Assembly (NCBI RefSeq): GCF_034190915.1
Contig: NW_026947702.1
Span: 186,001-250,000 of the forward strand
Direction of reading: 5' to 3'
DNA length: 64,000 bases
Source: Cavia porcellus
Taxonomy: Eukaryota; Chordata; Mammalia; Rodentia; Caviidae
The translations under genes were made by a program, and so were the position numbers. Of the stretch, positions 23,321 to 35,461 are shown one piece after another. The notes below the pieces were generated by a model. That model worked only from the letters and a program-made list of their open reading frames with translations. It made no database searches and was not told the origin of the DNA. How positions within the stretch are numbered: the first letter of the stretch is position 1; each line of letters opens with the position of its first letter.

Positions 23321-25124
23321 CAGCATGGGGAGGTCAGGGAACATGCAGTGGCAATGTAGGATAGGTTTCCGAAAAACATCGCGGGGTGGTGCGCATTGTA
23401 TGGGTGTGTGTTACATTACATTCACTAGTAGGAGTGAGAAATACACAACGGAGTGGTGTGAATCGGATGGTCTGAATTAGGATAGGCAGTGAGTGGCAAT
23501 GTAGGATGGAGAAAAGCACCGCGGGGTGGTCTGTATGGGGAAGTCAGGGAACATGCAGTGGCAAAGTAGGATAGGTTTCTGAAAAAAATCGCGGGGTGGT
23601 GCGCATTGTATGGGTGTGTGTTACATTACATTCACTAGTAGGAGTGAGAAAAACATCGCGGGGTGGTGCGCATTGTATGGGTGTGTGTTACATTACATTC
23701 ACTAGTAGGAGTGAGAAAAACATCACGGGGTGGTGCGCATTGTATGGGTGTGTGTTACATTATATTCATTAGTAGGAGTGAGAAAAACATCACGGGGTGG
23801 TGTGAATCGGAGGGTCTGAATTAGGATAGGCAGTGTGTGGCAATGTGGGATGAAGAAAAGGACCGCGGGGTAGTCAGCATGGGGAGGTCAGGGAACATGC
23901 AGTGGCAATGTAGGATAGGTTTCTGAAAAACATCGCGGGGTGGTGCGCATTGTATGGGAGTGTGTTACGTTACATTCACTAGTAGGAGTGAGAAAAACAT
24001 CAAGGGATGGTGCGCATTGTATGGGTGTGTGTTACATTACATTCACTAGTAAGAGGGAGAAAAACATCACGGGGTGGTGTAAATCGGAGGGTCTGAATTA
24101 GGATAGGCAGTGCGTGGCAATGTAGGATGGAGAAAAGCACCGCGGGATGGTCAGCATGGGGAGGTCAGGGAACATGCAGTGGCAATGTAGGATAGGATTC
24201 TGAAAAACATCGCGGGGTGGTGCGCATTGTATGGGTGTGTGTTACATTACATTCACTAGTAGGAGTGAGAAAAACATCACGGGGTGGTGGGCATTGTATG
24301 GGTGTGTGTTACATTACATTCACTAGTAGGAGTGAGAAAAACATCACGGGGTGGTTTGAATCGGAGGGTCTGAATTAGGATAGGCAGTGAGTGGCAATGT
24401 AGGATGGAGAAAAGCACCGCGGGGTGGTCAGCATGGGGAGGTCAGGGAACATGCAGTGGCAATGGAGGATAGGTTTCTGAAAAACATCGCGGGGTGGTGC
24501 GCATTGTATGGGTGTGAGTTACATTACATTCACTAGTAGGAGTGAGAAAAACATCACGGGGTGGTGCTCATTGTATGGGTGTGTGTTACATTACATTCAC
24601 TAGTAGGAGTGAGAAAAACATCACGGGGTGGTGTGAATCGGAGGGTCTGAATTAGGATAGGCAGTGAGAGGCAATGTAGGATGGAAAAAGCACCTCGGGG
24701 TGGTCAGCATGGGGAGGTCAGGGAACATGCAGTGGCCATGTAGGATAGGTTTCGGAAAAACATCGCGGGGTGGTGCGCATTGTATGGGTGAGTGTTACAT
24801 TACATTCACTAGTAGGAGTGTGAAAAACATTACGGGGTGGTGTGAATTGGAGGGTCTGAATTAGGATAGGCAGTGAGTGGCAATGTAGGATGGAGAAAAG
24901 CACCGCGGGGTGGTCAGCATGGGGAGGTCATGGAAAATGCAGTATCAATGTAGGATAGGTTTCTGAAAAACATCGCGGGGTGGTGCGCATTGTATGGGTG
25001 TGTGTTACATTACATTCACTAGTAGGAGTGAGAAAAACATCACGGGGTGGTGTGAATCGGAGGGTCTGAATTAGGATAGGCAGTGAGTGGCAATGTAGGA
25101 TGGAGAAAAGCACCGCGGGGTTGT
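23321..25124 (+). repeat. Second copy of the window's first ~1.9 kb
   Basis: Units 1-3-2-2-2-1-1. The first unit repeats the rare variants of 41-250 (ACACAACGGAGTGG, GAATCGGATGG), and the second the GGCAAAGTAGG / GAAAAAAATCGCGG pair of 251. Offset is 23,280 bp to the triple C, then 23,003-23,004 bp. The reason is that the unit at 595 is fused into the triple-C unit here: TTCATTAGTAGG and AAAAGGACCGCGG of 595-871 end this unit. The two flanks of the alpha/beta domain are therefore the same lineage. Confidence 0.82.
23601..23801 (+). repeat. Three tandem C modules (lineage 1)
   Basis: C starts at 23601, 23668 and 23735; the third has TATATTCATTAGTAGG. The first ends CATCGCGGGGTGGT, unusual for C because this CpG is normally CA. 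Confidence 0.9.
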
Positions 25125-25544
25125 CAGCATGGGGATGTCAGGGAACATGCAGTGGCAATGTAGGATAGGTTTCGGAAAAACATCGCGGGGTGGTGCGCAT
25201 TGTATGGGTGAGTGTTACATTACATTCACTAGTAGGAGTGTGAAAAACATTACGGGGTGGTGTGAATTGGAGTGTCTGAATTAGGATAGGCAGTGAGTGG
25301 CAATGTAGGATGGAGAAAAGCACCGCGGGGTGGTCAGCATGGGGAGGTCATGGAAAATGCAGTATCAATGTAGGATAGGTTTCTGAAAAACATCGCGGGG
25401 TGGTGCGCATTGTATGGGTGTGTGTTACATTACATTCACTAGTAGGAGTGAGAAAAACATCACGGGGTGGTGCACATTGTATGGGTGTGTGTTACATTAC
25501 ATTCACTAGTAGGAGTGAGAAAACATAACGGGGTGGTGTGAATC
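24705..25544 (+). repeat. 420-bp local tandem duplication
   Basis: Units 24705 and 24915 are repeated as 25125 and 25335. Shared rare variants are TTTCGGAAAAAC, GGGTGAGTG, GAGTGTGAAAAACATTACGG, GAATTGGAG and TCATGGAAAATGCAGTATC. Homology runs to about 25471, after which the second copy has an extra C. The first copy has GTGGCCATG and the second GGAGTGTCTG. The second copy is also the left end of the 6.3-kb super-repeat. Confidence 0.85.
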
Positions 25545-26164
25545 GGAGGGTCTGAATTAGGATAGGCAGTGTGTGGCAATGTGGGATGGAGAAAAGCACC
25601 GCGGGGTGGTCAGCATGGGGAGGTCAGGGAACATGCAGTGGCAATGTAGGATAGGTTTCTGAAAAACATCGCGGGGTGGTGCGCATTGTATGGGTGTGTG
25701 TTACATTACATTCACTAGTAGGAGTGAGAAAAACACGTGGTGGTGCGCATTGTATGGGTGTGTGTTACATTACATTTACTAGTAGGAGTAAGAAAAACAT
25801 CACGGGGTGGTGTGAATCGGAGGGTCTCAATTAGGATAGGCAGTGAGTGTCAATGTAGGATGAAGAAAAGCACCGCGGGGTGGTCAGCATGGGGAGGTCA
25901 GGGAACATGCAGTGGCAATGTAGGATAGGTTTCTGAAAAACATCGCGGGGTGGTGCGCATTGTATGGGTGTGTGTTACATTACATTCACTAGTAGGAGTG
26001 AGAAAAACATCACGGGGTGGTGTGAATCGGAGGGTCTGAATTAGGATAGGCAGTGTGTGGCAATGTGGGATGGAGAAAAGCACCGCGGGGTGGTCTGTAT
26101 GGGGAAGTCAGGGAACATGCAGTGGCAAAGTAGGATAGGTTTCTGAAAAAAATCGCGGGGTGGT

Positions 26165-26365
26165 GCGCATTGTATGGGTGTGTGTTACATTACATTCACT
26201 AGTACGAGTGAGAAAAACATCACGGGGTGGTGCGCATTGTATGGGTGTGTGTTACATTACATTCACTAGTAGGAGTGAGAAAAACATCACGGGGTGGTGC
26301 GCATTGTATGGGTGTGTGTTACATTACATTCACTAGTAGGAGTGAGAAAAACATCACGGGGTGGT
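26165..26365 (+). repeat. Three tandem C modules (lineage 1)
   Basis: C starts at 26165, 26232 and 26299; the first has CACTAGTACGAGTG. This state is repeated at 32483 and 46453, the corresponding places of super-repeat copies B and C. Confidence 0.92.
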
Positions 26366-28596
26366 GTGAATCGGAGGGTCTGAATTAGGATAGGCAGTGT
26401 GTGGCAATGTGGGATGGAGAAAAGCACCGCGGGGTGGTCAGCATGGGGAGGTCAGGGAACATGCAGTGGCAATGTAGGATAGGTTTCTGAAAAACATCGC
26501 GGGGTGGTGCGCATTGTATGGGTGTGTGTTACATTACATTCACTAGTAGGAGTGAGAAAAAACATCACGGGGTGGTGGGAATCGGAGGGTCTGAATTAGG
26601 ATAGGCAGTGAGTGGCAATGTAGGATGGAGAAAAGCACCGCGGGATGGTCAGCATGGGGAGGTCAGGGAACATGCAGTGGCAATGTAGGATAGGTTTCCG
26701 AAAAACATCGCGGGGTGGTGCGCATTGTATGGGTGTGTGTTACATTACATTCACTAGTAGGAGTGAGAAAAACATCACAGGGTGTTGTGAATCGGAGGGT
26801 CTGAATTAGGATAGGCAGTGAGTGGCAATGTAGGATGGAGAAAAGCACCGCGGGGTGGTCAGCCTGGGGAGGTCAGGGAACATGCAGTGGCAATGTAGGA
26901 TAGGTTTCCGAAAAACATCACGGGGTGGTGCGAATTGTATGGGTGTGTGTTACATTACATTCACTAGTAGGAGTGAGAAAAACATCACGGGGTGGTGTGA
27001 ATCGGAGGCTCTGAATTAGGATAGGCAGTGAGTGGCAATGTAGGAAGAAGAAAAGCACCGCGGGGCGGTCAGCATGGGGAGGTCAGGGAAAATGCAGTGG
27101 CAATGTAGGATAGGTTTCTGAAAAACATCCCGGGTTGGTGCGCATTGTATGGGTGTGTGTTACATTACATTCACTAGTAGGAGTGAGAAAAACATCACGG
27201 GGTGGTGCGCATTGTATGGGTGTGTGTTACATTACATTCACTAGTAGGAGTGAGAAAAACATCACGGGGTGGTGTGAATCGGAGGGTCTGAATTAGGATA
27301 GGCAGTGAGTGGCAATGTAGGATGGAGAAAAGCACCGCGGGGTGGTCAGCATGGGGAGGTCAGGGAACATGCAGTGGCAATGTAGGATAGGTTTCTGAAA
27401 AACATCGCGGGGTGGTGCGCATTGTATGGGTGTGTGTTACATTACATTCACCAGTAGGAGTGAGAAAAACATCACGGGGTGGTGTGAATCGGAGGGTCTG
27501 AATTAGGATAGGCAGTGAGTGGCAATGTAGGATGGAGAAAAGCACCGCGGGGTGGTCAGCATGGGGAGGTCAGGGAACATGCAGTGGCAATGTAGGATAG
27601 GTTTCTGAAAAACCTCGCGGGGTGGTGCGCATTGAATGGGTGTGTGTTACATTACATTCACTAGTAGGAGTGAGAAAAACATCACGGGGTGGTGCGCATT
27701 GTATGGGTGTGTGTTACATTACATACACTAGTAGGAGTGAGAAAAACATCACGGGGTGGTGTGAATCGGAGGGTCTGAATTAGGATAGGCAGTGTGTGGA
27801 AATGTGGGATGGAGTAAAGCACCGCGGGGTGGTCAGCATGGGGAGGTCAGGGAACATGCAGTGGCAATATAGGATAGGGTTTTGAAGAACATCGCGGGGG
27901 GGTGCGCATTGTATGGGTGTGTGTTACATTACATTCACTAGTAGGAGTGAGAAAAACATTACGGGGTGGTGCGCATTGTATGGGTGTGTGTTACATTACA
28001 TTCAATAGTAGGAGTGAGAAAAACATCACGGAGTGGTGTGAATCGGAGGGTCTGAATTAGGATAGGCAGTGTGTGGCAAAGTAGGATGGACAAAAGCACC
28101 GCGGGGTGGTCAGCATGGGAGGTCAGTGAACGTGCAGTGGCAATGTAGGATATGATTCTGAAAAACATCGCGGGGTGGTGCGCATTGTATGGTTGTGTGT
28201 TACATTACATTCACTAGTAGGAGTGAGAAAAACATCACGGGGTGGTGCGCATTGTATGGGTGTGTGTTACATTACATTCACTAGTAGGAGGGAGAAAAAC
28301 ATCATGGGGTGGTGTGAATCGGAGGGTCTGAATTAGGATACGCAGTGAGTGGCAATGTAGGATGGAGAAAAGCACCGCGGGTTGGTCAGCATGGGGAGGT
28401 CAGGGAACATGCAGTGGCAATGTAGGATAGGTTTCTGAAAAACATCGCGGGATGGTGCTCATTATATGGGTGTGTGTTACTTCACATTCACTAGTAGGAG
28501 TGAGAAAAACATCACGGGGTGGTGTGAATTGGAGGGTCTGAATTAGGATAGGCAGTGAGTGGCAATGTAGGATGGAGAAAAGCACCGCGGGGTGGT

Positions 28597-28806
28597 CAGC
28601 ATGGGGAGGTCAGGGAACATGCAGTGGCAATGTAGGATAGGTTTCCGAAAAACATCGCGGGGTGGTGCGCATTGTATGGGTGTGTGTTACATTACATTCA
28701 CTAGTAGGAGTGAGAAAAACACAACGGAGTAGTGTGAATCGGATGGTCTGAATTAGGATAGGCAGTGAGTGGCAATGTAGGATGGAGAAAAGCACCACGG
28801 GGTGGT
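28597..28806 (+). repeat. 210-bp unit present only in copy A
   Basis: A one-C unit with TTTCCGAAA, ACACAACGGAGTAG and GAATCGGATGG, close to the units at 41 and 23321. In copies B and C the neighbouring units are joined directly (34704 to 34914, 48674 to 48884), changing the offset from 6,317 to 6,107 bp. The following B starts with GAGGAAAGGG, which removes the usual minus-strand stop. Confidence 0.85.
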
Positions 28807-29153
28807 CAGCATGGGGAGGAAAGGGAACATGCAGTGGCAAAGTAGGATAGGTTTCTGAAAAACATCGCGGGGTGGTGCGCATTGTATGGGTGTGTGTTAC
28901 ATTACATTCACTAGTAGGAGTGAGAAAAACATCACGGGGTGGTGCGCACTGTATGGGTGTGTGTTACATTACATTCACTAGTAGGAGTGAGAAAAACATC
29001 ACGGGGTGGTGTGAATCGGAGGGTCTGAATTAGGATAGGCAGTGTCTGGCAATGTGGGATGGAGAAAAGCACCGAGGCGTGGTCAGCATGGGGAGGTCAG
29101 GGAACATGCAGTGGCAATGTAGGATAGGTTTCTGAAAAACATCGCGGGGTGGT

Positions 29154-29354
29154 GTGCATTTTATGGGTGTGTGTTACATTACATTCACTAGTAGGAGTGA
29201 GAAAAACATCGCGGGGTGGTGCACATTGTATGGGTGTGTCTTACATTACATTCACTAGTAGGAGTGAGAAAAACATCACGGGGTTGTGCGCATTGTATGT
29301 GTGTGTGTTACATTACATTCACTAGTAGGAGTGAGAAAAACATCACGGGGTGGT
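29154..29354 (+). repeat. Three tandem C modules (lineage 4)
   Basis: C starts at 29154, 29221 and 29288. Markers: CATTTTATGGG, GGGTGTGTCTTAC in the second and TATGTGTGTGTG in the third, after an A ending CCGAGGCGTGG. Orthologous triples are at 35261 and 49231. Confidence 0.9.
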
Positions 29355-32300
29355 GTGAATCGGAGGGTCTGAATTAGGATAGGCAGTGAGTGGCAATGTA
29401 GGATGGAGAAAAGCACCTCTGGGTGGTCAGCATGTGGAGGTCAGGGAACATGCAGTATCAATGTAGGATAGGTTTCTGAAAAACATCACGGGGTGGTGCG
29501 CATTGTATTGGTGTGTGTTATATTACATTCACTAGTAGGAGTGAGAAAAACATCACGGGGTGGTGCACATTGTATGGGTGTGTGTTACATTACATTCACT
29601 AGTAGGAGTGAGAAAAACATCACGGGGTGGTCTGAATCGGAGGGTCCGAATTAGGATAGGCAGTGTGTGGCAATGTGGGATTGAGAAAAGCACCGCGGGG
29701 TGGTCAGCATGGGGAGGTCAGGGAACATGCAGTGGCAATGTAGGATAGGTTTCTGAAAAACATCGCGGGGTGGTGCGCATTGTATGGGTGTGTGTTACAT
29801 TACATTCACTAGTAGGAGTGAGAAAAACATCACGTGGTGTTGCTCATTGTATGGGTGTGTGTTACATTACATTCACTAGTAGGAGTGAGAAAAACATCAC
29901 GGGGTGGTCTGAATCGGAGGGTCTGAATTAGGATAGGCAGTGTGTGGCAATGTGGGATGGAGAAAGGCACCGCGGGGTGGTCAGCATGGGGAGGTCAGGG
30001 AACATGCAGTGGCAATGTAGGATAGGTTTCTGAAAAACATCGCGGGGTGGTGCGCATTGTATGGGTGTGTGTTACATTACATTCACTAGGAGGAGTGAGA
30101 AAAACATCACGGGGTGTTGTGAATCGTAGGGTCTGAATTAGGATAGGCAGTGAGTGGCAATGTAGGATGGAGAAAAGCACCGCGGGGTGCTCAGCATGGG
30201 GAGGTCAGGGAACATGCAGTGGCAATGTAGGATAGGTTTCCGAAAAACATCGCGGAGTGGTGCACATTGTATGGGTGTGTCTTACATTACATTCACTAGT
30301 AGGAGTGAGAAAAACATCACGGGGTGGTGCACATTGTATGGGTGTGTGTTACATTACATTCACTAGTAGGAGTGAGAAAAACATCACGGGGTGGTGTGAA
30401 TCGGAGGGTCTGAATTAGGATAGGCAGTGAGAGGCAATGTAGGATGGAGAAAAGCACCTCGGTGTGGTCATCATGGGGAGGTCAGGGAACATGCAGTGGC
30501 AATGTAGGATAGGTTTCTGAAAAACATCGCGGGGTGGTGCGCATTGTATGTGTGTGTGTTACATTACATTCACTAGTAGGAGTGAGAAAAACATCACGGG
30601 GTGGTGTGAATCGGAGGGTCTGAATTAGGATAGGCAGTGAGTGGCAATGTAGGATGGAGATAAGCACCTCGGGGTGGTCAGCATGGGGAGGTCAGGGAAT
30701 ATGCAGTGTCAATGTAGGATAGGTTTCTGAAAAACATCGCGGGGTGGTGCGCATTGTATGGGTGTGTGTTATATTACATTCACTAGTAGGAGTGAGAAAA
30801 ACATCACGGGGTGGTGCACATTGTATGGGTGTGTGTTACATTACATTCACTAGTAGGAGTGAGAAAAACATCACGGGGTGGTCTGAATCGGAGGGTCTGA
30901 ATTAGGATAGGCAGTGTGTGGCAATGTGGGATGGAGAAAGGCACCGCGGGGTGGTCAGCATGGGGAGGTCAGGGAACATGCAGTGGCAATGTAGGATAGG
31001 TTTCTGAAAAACATCGCGGGGTGGTGCGCATTGTATGGGTGTGTGTTACATTACATTCACTAGTAGGAGTGAGAAAAACATCACGTGGTGTTGCTCATTG
31101 TATGGGTGTGTGTTACATTACATTTACCAGCAGGAGTGAGAAAAACATCACGGGGTGGTGTGAATCGGAGGGTCTCAATTAGGATAGGCAGTGAGTGTCA
31201 ATGTAGAATGAAGAAAAGCTCCGCAGGGTGGTCAGCATGGGGAGGTCAGGGAACATGCAGTGGCAATGTAAGTTAGGTTTCTGAAAAACATCGCGGGGTG
31301 GTGCGCATTGTATGGGTGTGTGTTACATTACATTCACTAGTAGGAGTGAGAAAAACATCACGGGGTGGTGTGAATCGGAGGGTCTGAATTAGGATAGGCA
31401 GTGAGTGGCAATGTAGGATGGAGAAAAGCACCGCGGGGTTGTCAGCATGGGGATGTCAGGGAACATGCAGTGGCAATGTAGGATAGGTTTCGGAAAAACA
31501 TCGCGGGGTGGTGCGCATTGTATGGGTGAGTGTTACATTACATTCACTAGTAGGAGTGTGAAAAACATTACGGGGTGGTGTGAATTGGAGTGTCTGAATT
31601 AGGATAGGCAGTGAGTGGCAATGTAGGATGGAGAAAAGCACCGCGGGGTGGTCAGCATGGGGAGGTCATGGAAAATGCAGTATCAATGTAGGATAGGTTT
31701 CTGAAAAACATCGCGGGGTGGTGCGCATTGTATGGGTGTGTGTTACATTACATTCACTAGTAGGAGTGAGAAAAACATCACGGGGTGGTGCACATTGTAT
31801 GGGTGTGTGTTACATTACATTCACTAGTAGGAGTGAGAAAACATAACGGGGTGGTGTGAATCGGAGGGTCTGAATTAGGATAGGCAGTGTGTGGCAATGT
31901 GGGATGGAGAAAAGCACCGCGGGGTGGTCAGCATGGGGAGGTCAGGGAACATGCAGTGGCAATGTAGGATAGGTTTCTGAAAAACATCGCGGGGTGGTGC
32001 GCATTGTATGGGTGTGTGTTACATTACATTCACTAGTAGGAGTGAGAAAAACACGTGGTGGTGCGCATTGTATGGGTGTGTGTTACATTACATTTACTAG
32101 TAGGAGTAAGAAAAACATCACGGGGTGGTGTGAATCGGAGGGTCTCAATTAGGATAGGCAGTGAGTGTCAATGTAGGATGAAGAAAAGCACCGCGGGGTG
32201 GTCAGCATGGGGAGGTCAGGGAACATGCAGTGGCAATGTAGGATAGGTTTCTGAAAAACATCGCGGGGTGGTGCGCATTGTATGGGTGTGTGTTACATTA

Positions 32301-32482
32301 CATTCACTAGTAGGAGTGAGAAAAACATCACGGGGTGGTGTGAATCGGAGGGTCTGAATTAGGATAGGCAGTGTGTGGCAATGTGGGATGGAGAAAAGCA
32401 CCGCGGGGTGGTCTGTATGGGGAAGTCAGGGAACATGCAGTGGCAAAGTAGGATAGGTTTCTGAAAAAAATCGCGGGGTGGT

Positions 32483-32683
32483 GCGCATTGTATGGGTGTG
32501 TGTTACATTACATTCACTAGTACGAGTGAGAAAAACATCACGGGGTGGTGCGCATTGTATGGGTGTGTGTTACATTACATTCACTAGTAGGAGTGAGAAA
32601 AACATCACGGGGTGGTGCGCATTGTATGGGTGTGTGTTACATTACATTCACTAGTAGGAGTGAGAAAAACATCACGGGGTGGT
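32483..32683 (+). repeat. Three tandem C modules (lineage 1)
   Basis: C starts at 32483, 32550 and 32617, with CACTAGTACGAGTG in the first, exactly as in copies A and C of the super-repeat. Confidence 0.92.
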
Positions 32684-35260
32684 GTGAATCGGAGGGTCTG
32701 AATTAGGATAGGCAGTGTGTGGCAATGTGGGATGGAGAAAAGCACCGCGGGGTGGTCAGCATGGGGAGGTCAGGGAACATGCAGTGGCAATGTAGGATAG
32801 GTTTCTGAAAAACATCGCGGGGTGGTGCGCATTGTATGGGTGTGTGTTACATTACATTCACTAGTAGGAGTGAGAAAAACATCACGGGGTGGTGGGAATC
32901 GGAGGGTCTGATTTAGGATAGGCAGTGAGTGGCAATGTAGGATGGAGAAAAGCACCGCGGGATGGTCAGCATGGGGAGGTCAGGGAACATGCAGTGGCAA
33001 TGTAGGATAGGTTTCCGAAAAACATCGCGGGGTGGTGCGCATTGTATGGGTGTGTGTTACCTTACATTCACTAGTAGGAGTGAGAAAAACATCACAGGGT
33101 GTTGTGAATCGGAGGGTCTGAATTAGGATAGGCAGTGAGTGGCAATGTAGGATGGAGAAAAGCACCGCGGGGTGGTCAGCCTGGGGAGGTCAGGGAACAT
33201 GCAGTGGCAATGTAGGATAGGTTTCCGAAAAACATCACGGGGTGGTGCGAATTGTATGGGTGTGTGTTACATTACATTCACTAGTAGGAGTGAGAAAAAC
33301 ATCACGGGGTGGTGTGAATCGGAGGCTCTGAATTAGGATAGGCAGTGAGTGGCAATGTAGGAAGAAGAAAAGCACCGCGGGGCGGTCAGCATGGGGAGGT
33401 CAGGGAAAATGCAGTGGCAATGTAGGATAGGTTTCTGAAAAACATCCCGGGTTGGTGCGCATTGTATGGGTGTGTGTTACATTACATTCACTAGTAGGAG
33501 TGAGAAAAACATCACGGGGTGGTGCGCATTGTATGGGTGTGTGTTACATTACATTCACTAGTAGGAGTGAGAAAAACATCACGGGGTGGTGTGAATCGGA
33601 GGGTCTGAATTAGGATAGGCAGTGAGTGGCAATGTAGGATGGAGAAAAGCACCGCGGGGTGGTCAGCATGGGGAGGTCAGGGAACATGCAGTGGCAATGT
33701 AGGATAGGTTTCTGAAAAACATCGCGGGGTGGTGCGCATTGTATGGGTGTGTGTTACATTACATTCACCAGTAGGAGTGAGAAAAACATCACGGGGTGGT
33801 GTGAATCGGAGGGTCTGAATTAGGATAGGCAGTGAGTGGCAATGTAGGATGGAGAAAAGCACCGCGGGGTGGTCAGCATGGGGAGGTCAGGGAACATGCA
33901 GTGGCAATGTAGGATAGGTTTCTGAAAAACCTCGCGGGGTGGTGCGCATTGAATGGGTGTGTGTTACATTACATTCACTAGTAGGAGTGAGAAAAACATC
34001 ATGGGGTGGTGCGCATTGTATGGGTGTGTGTTACATTACATACACTAGTAGGAGTGAGAAAAACATCACGGGGTGGTGTGAATCGGAGGGTCTGAATTAG
34101 GATAGGCAGTGTGTGGAAATGTGGGATGGAGTAAAGCACCGCGGGGTGGTCAGCATGGGGAGGTCAGGGAACATGCAGTGGCAATATAGGATAGGGTTTT
34201 GAAGAACATCGCGGGGGGGTGCGCATTGTATGGGTGTGTGTTACATTACATTCACTAGTAGGAGTGAGAAAAACATTACGGGGTGGTGCGCATTGTATGG
34301 GTGTGTGTTACATTACATTCAATAGTAGGAGTGAGAAAAACATCACGGAGTGGTGTGAATCGGAGGGTCTGAATTAGGATAGGCAGTGTGTGGCAAAGTA
34401 GGATGGACAAAAGCACCGCGGGGTGGTCAGCATGGGAGGTCAGTGAACGTGCAGTGGCAATGTAGGATATGATTCTGAAAAACATCGCGGGGTGGTGCGC
34501 ATTGTATGGTTGTGTGTTACATTACATTCACTAGTAGGAGTGAGAAAAACATCACGGGGTGGTGCGCATTGTATGGGTGTGTGTTACATTACATTCACTA
34601 GTAGGAGGGAGAAAAACATCATGGGGTGGTGTGAATCGGAGGGTCTGAATTAGGATACGCAGTGAGTGGCAATGTAGGATGGAGAAAAGCACCGCGGGTT
34701 GGTCAGCATGGGGAGGTCAGGGAACATGCAGTGGCAATGTAGGATAGGTTTCTGAAAAACATCGCGGGATGGTGCTCATTATATGGGTGTGTGTTACATC
34801 ACATTCACTAGTAGCAGTGAGAAAAACATCACGGGGTGGTGTGAATTGGAGGGTCTGAATTAGGATAGGCAGTGAGTGGCAATGTAGGATGGAGAAAAGC
34901 ACCGCGGGGTGGTCAGCATGGGGAGGTCAGGGAACATGCAGTGGCAAAGTAGGATAGGTTTCTGAAAAACATCGCGGGGTGGTGCGCATTGTATGGGTGT
35001 GTGTTACATTACATTCACTAGTAGGAGTGAGAAAAACATCACGGGGTGGTGCGCACTGTATGGGTGTGTGTTACATTACATTCACTAGTAGGAGTGAGAA
35101 AAACATCACGGGGTGGTGTGAATCGGAGGGTCTGAATTAGGATAGGCAGTGTCTGGCAATGTGGGATGGAGAAAAGCACCGAGGCGTGGTCAGCATGGGG
35201 AGGTCAGGGAACATGCAGTGGCAATGTAGGATAGGTTTCTGAAAAACATCGCGGGGTGGT

Positions 35261-35461
35261 GCGCATTTTATGGGTGTGTGTTACATTACATTCACTAGTA
35301 GGAGTGAGAAAAACATCGCGGGGTGGTGCACATTGTATGGGTGTGTCTTACATTACATTCACTAGTAGGAGTGAGAAAAACATCACGGGGTTGTGCGCAT
35401 TGTATGTGTGTGTGTTACATTACATTCACTAGTAGGAGTGAGAAAAACATCACGGGGTGGT
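35261..35461 (+). repeat. Three tandem C modules (lineage 4)
   Basis: C starts at 35261, 35328 and 35395, carrying the same order of variants as 29154-29354; the preceding B-C junction has GTGCGCATTTT here against GTGTGCATTTT in copy A. Confidence 0.9.

Larger units (their letters stand above)
25125..31442 (+). repeat. Super-repeat copy A (6,318 bp, 25 units)
   Basis: Units 1-2-2-1-3-1-1-1-2-1-2-2-2-1-1-2-3-2-2-1-2-1-2-2-1. Markers in order: AAACACGTGG with 3 bp missing (25734), CTGTATGGGGAAGTC (26094), GGAAGAAGAAAAG with GGGCGGTC (27054-27068), CATCCCGGGTTGG, TTGAATGGG, CATGGGAGGTC with one base missing (28115), GATATGATTCTG, ATTATATGGG, CCGAGGCGTGG, GCACCTCTGGG. One C near 26560 has one extra A. 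It aligns with 31443 onward at 6,318, then 6,317, then 6,107 bp. Confidence 0.9.
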
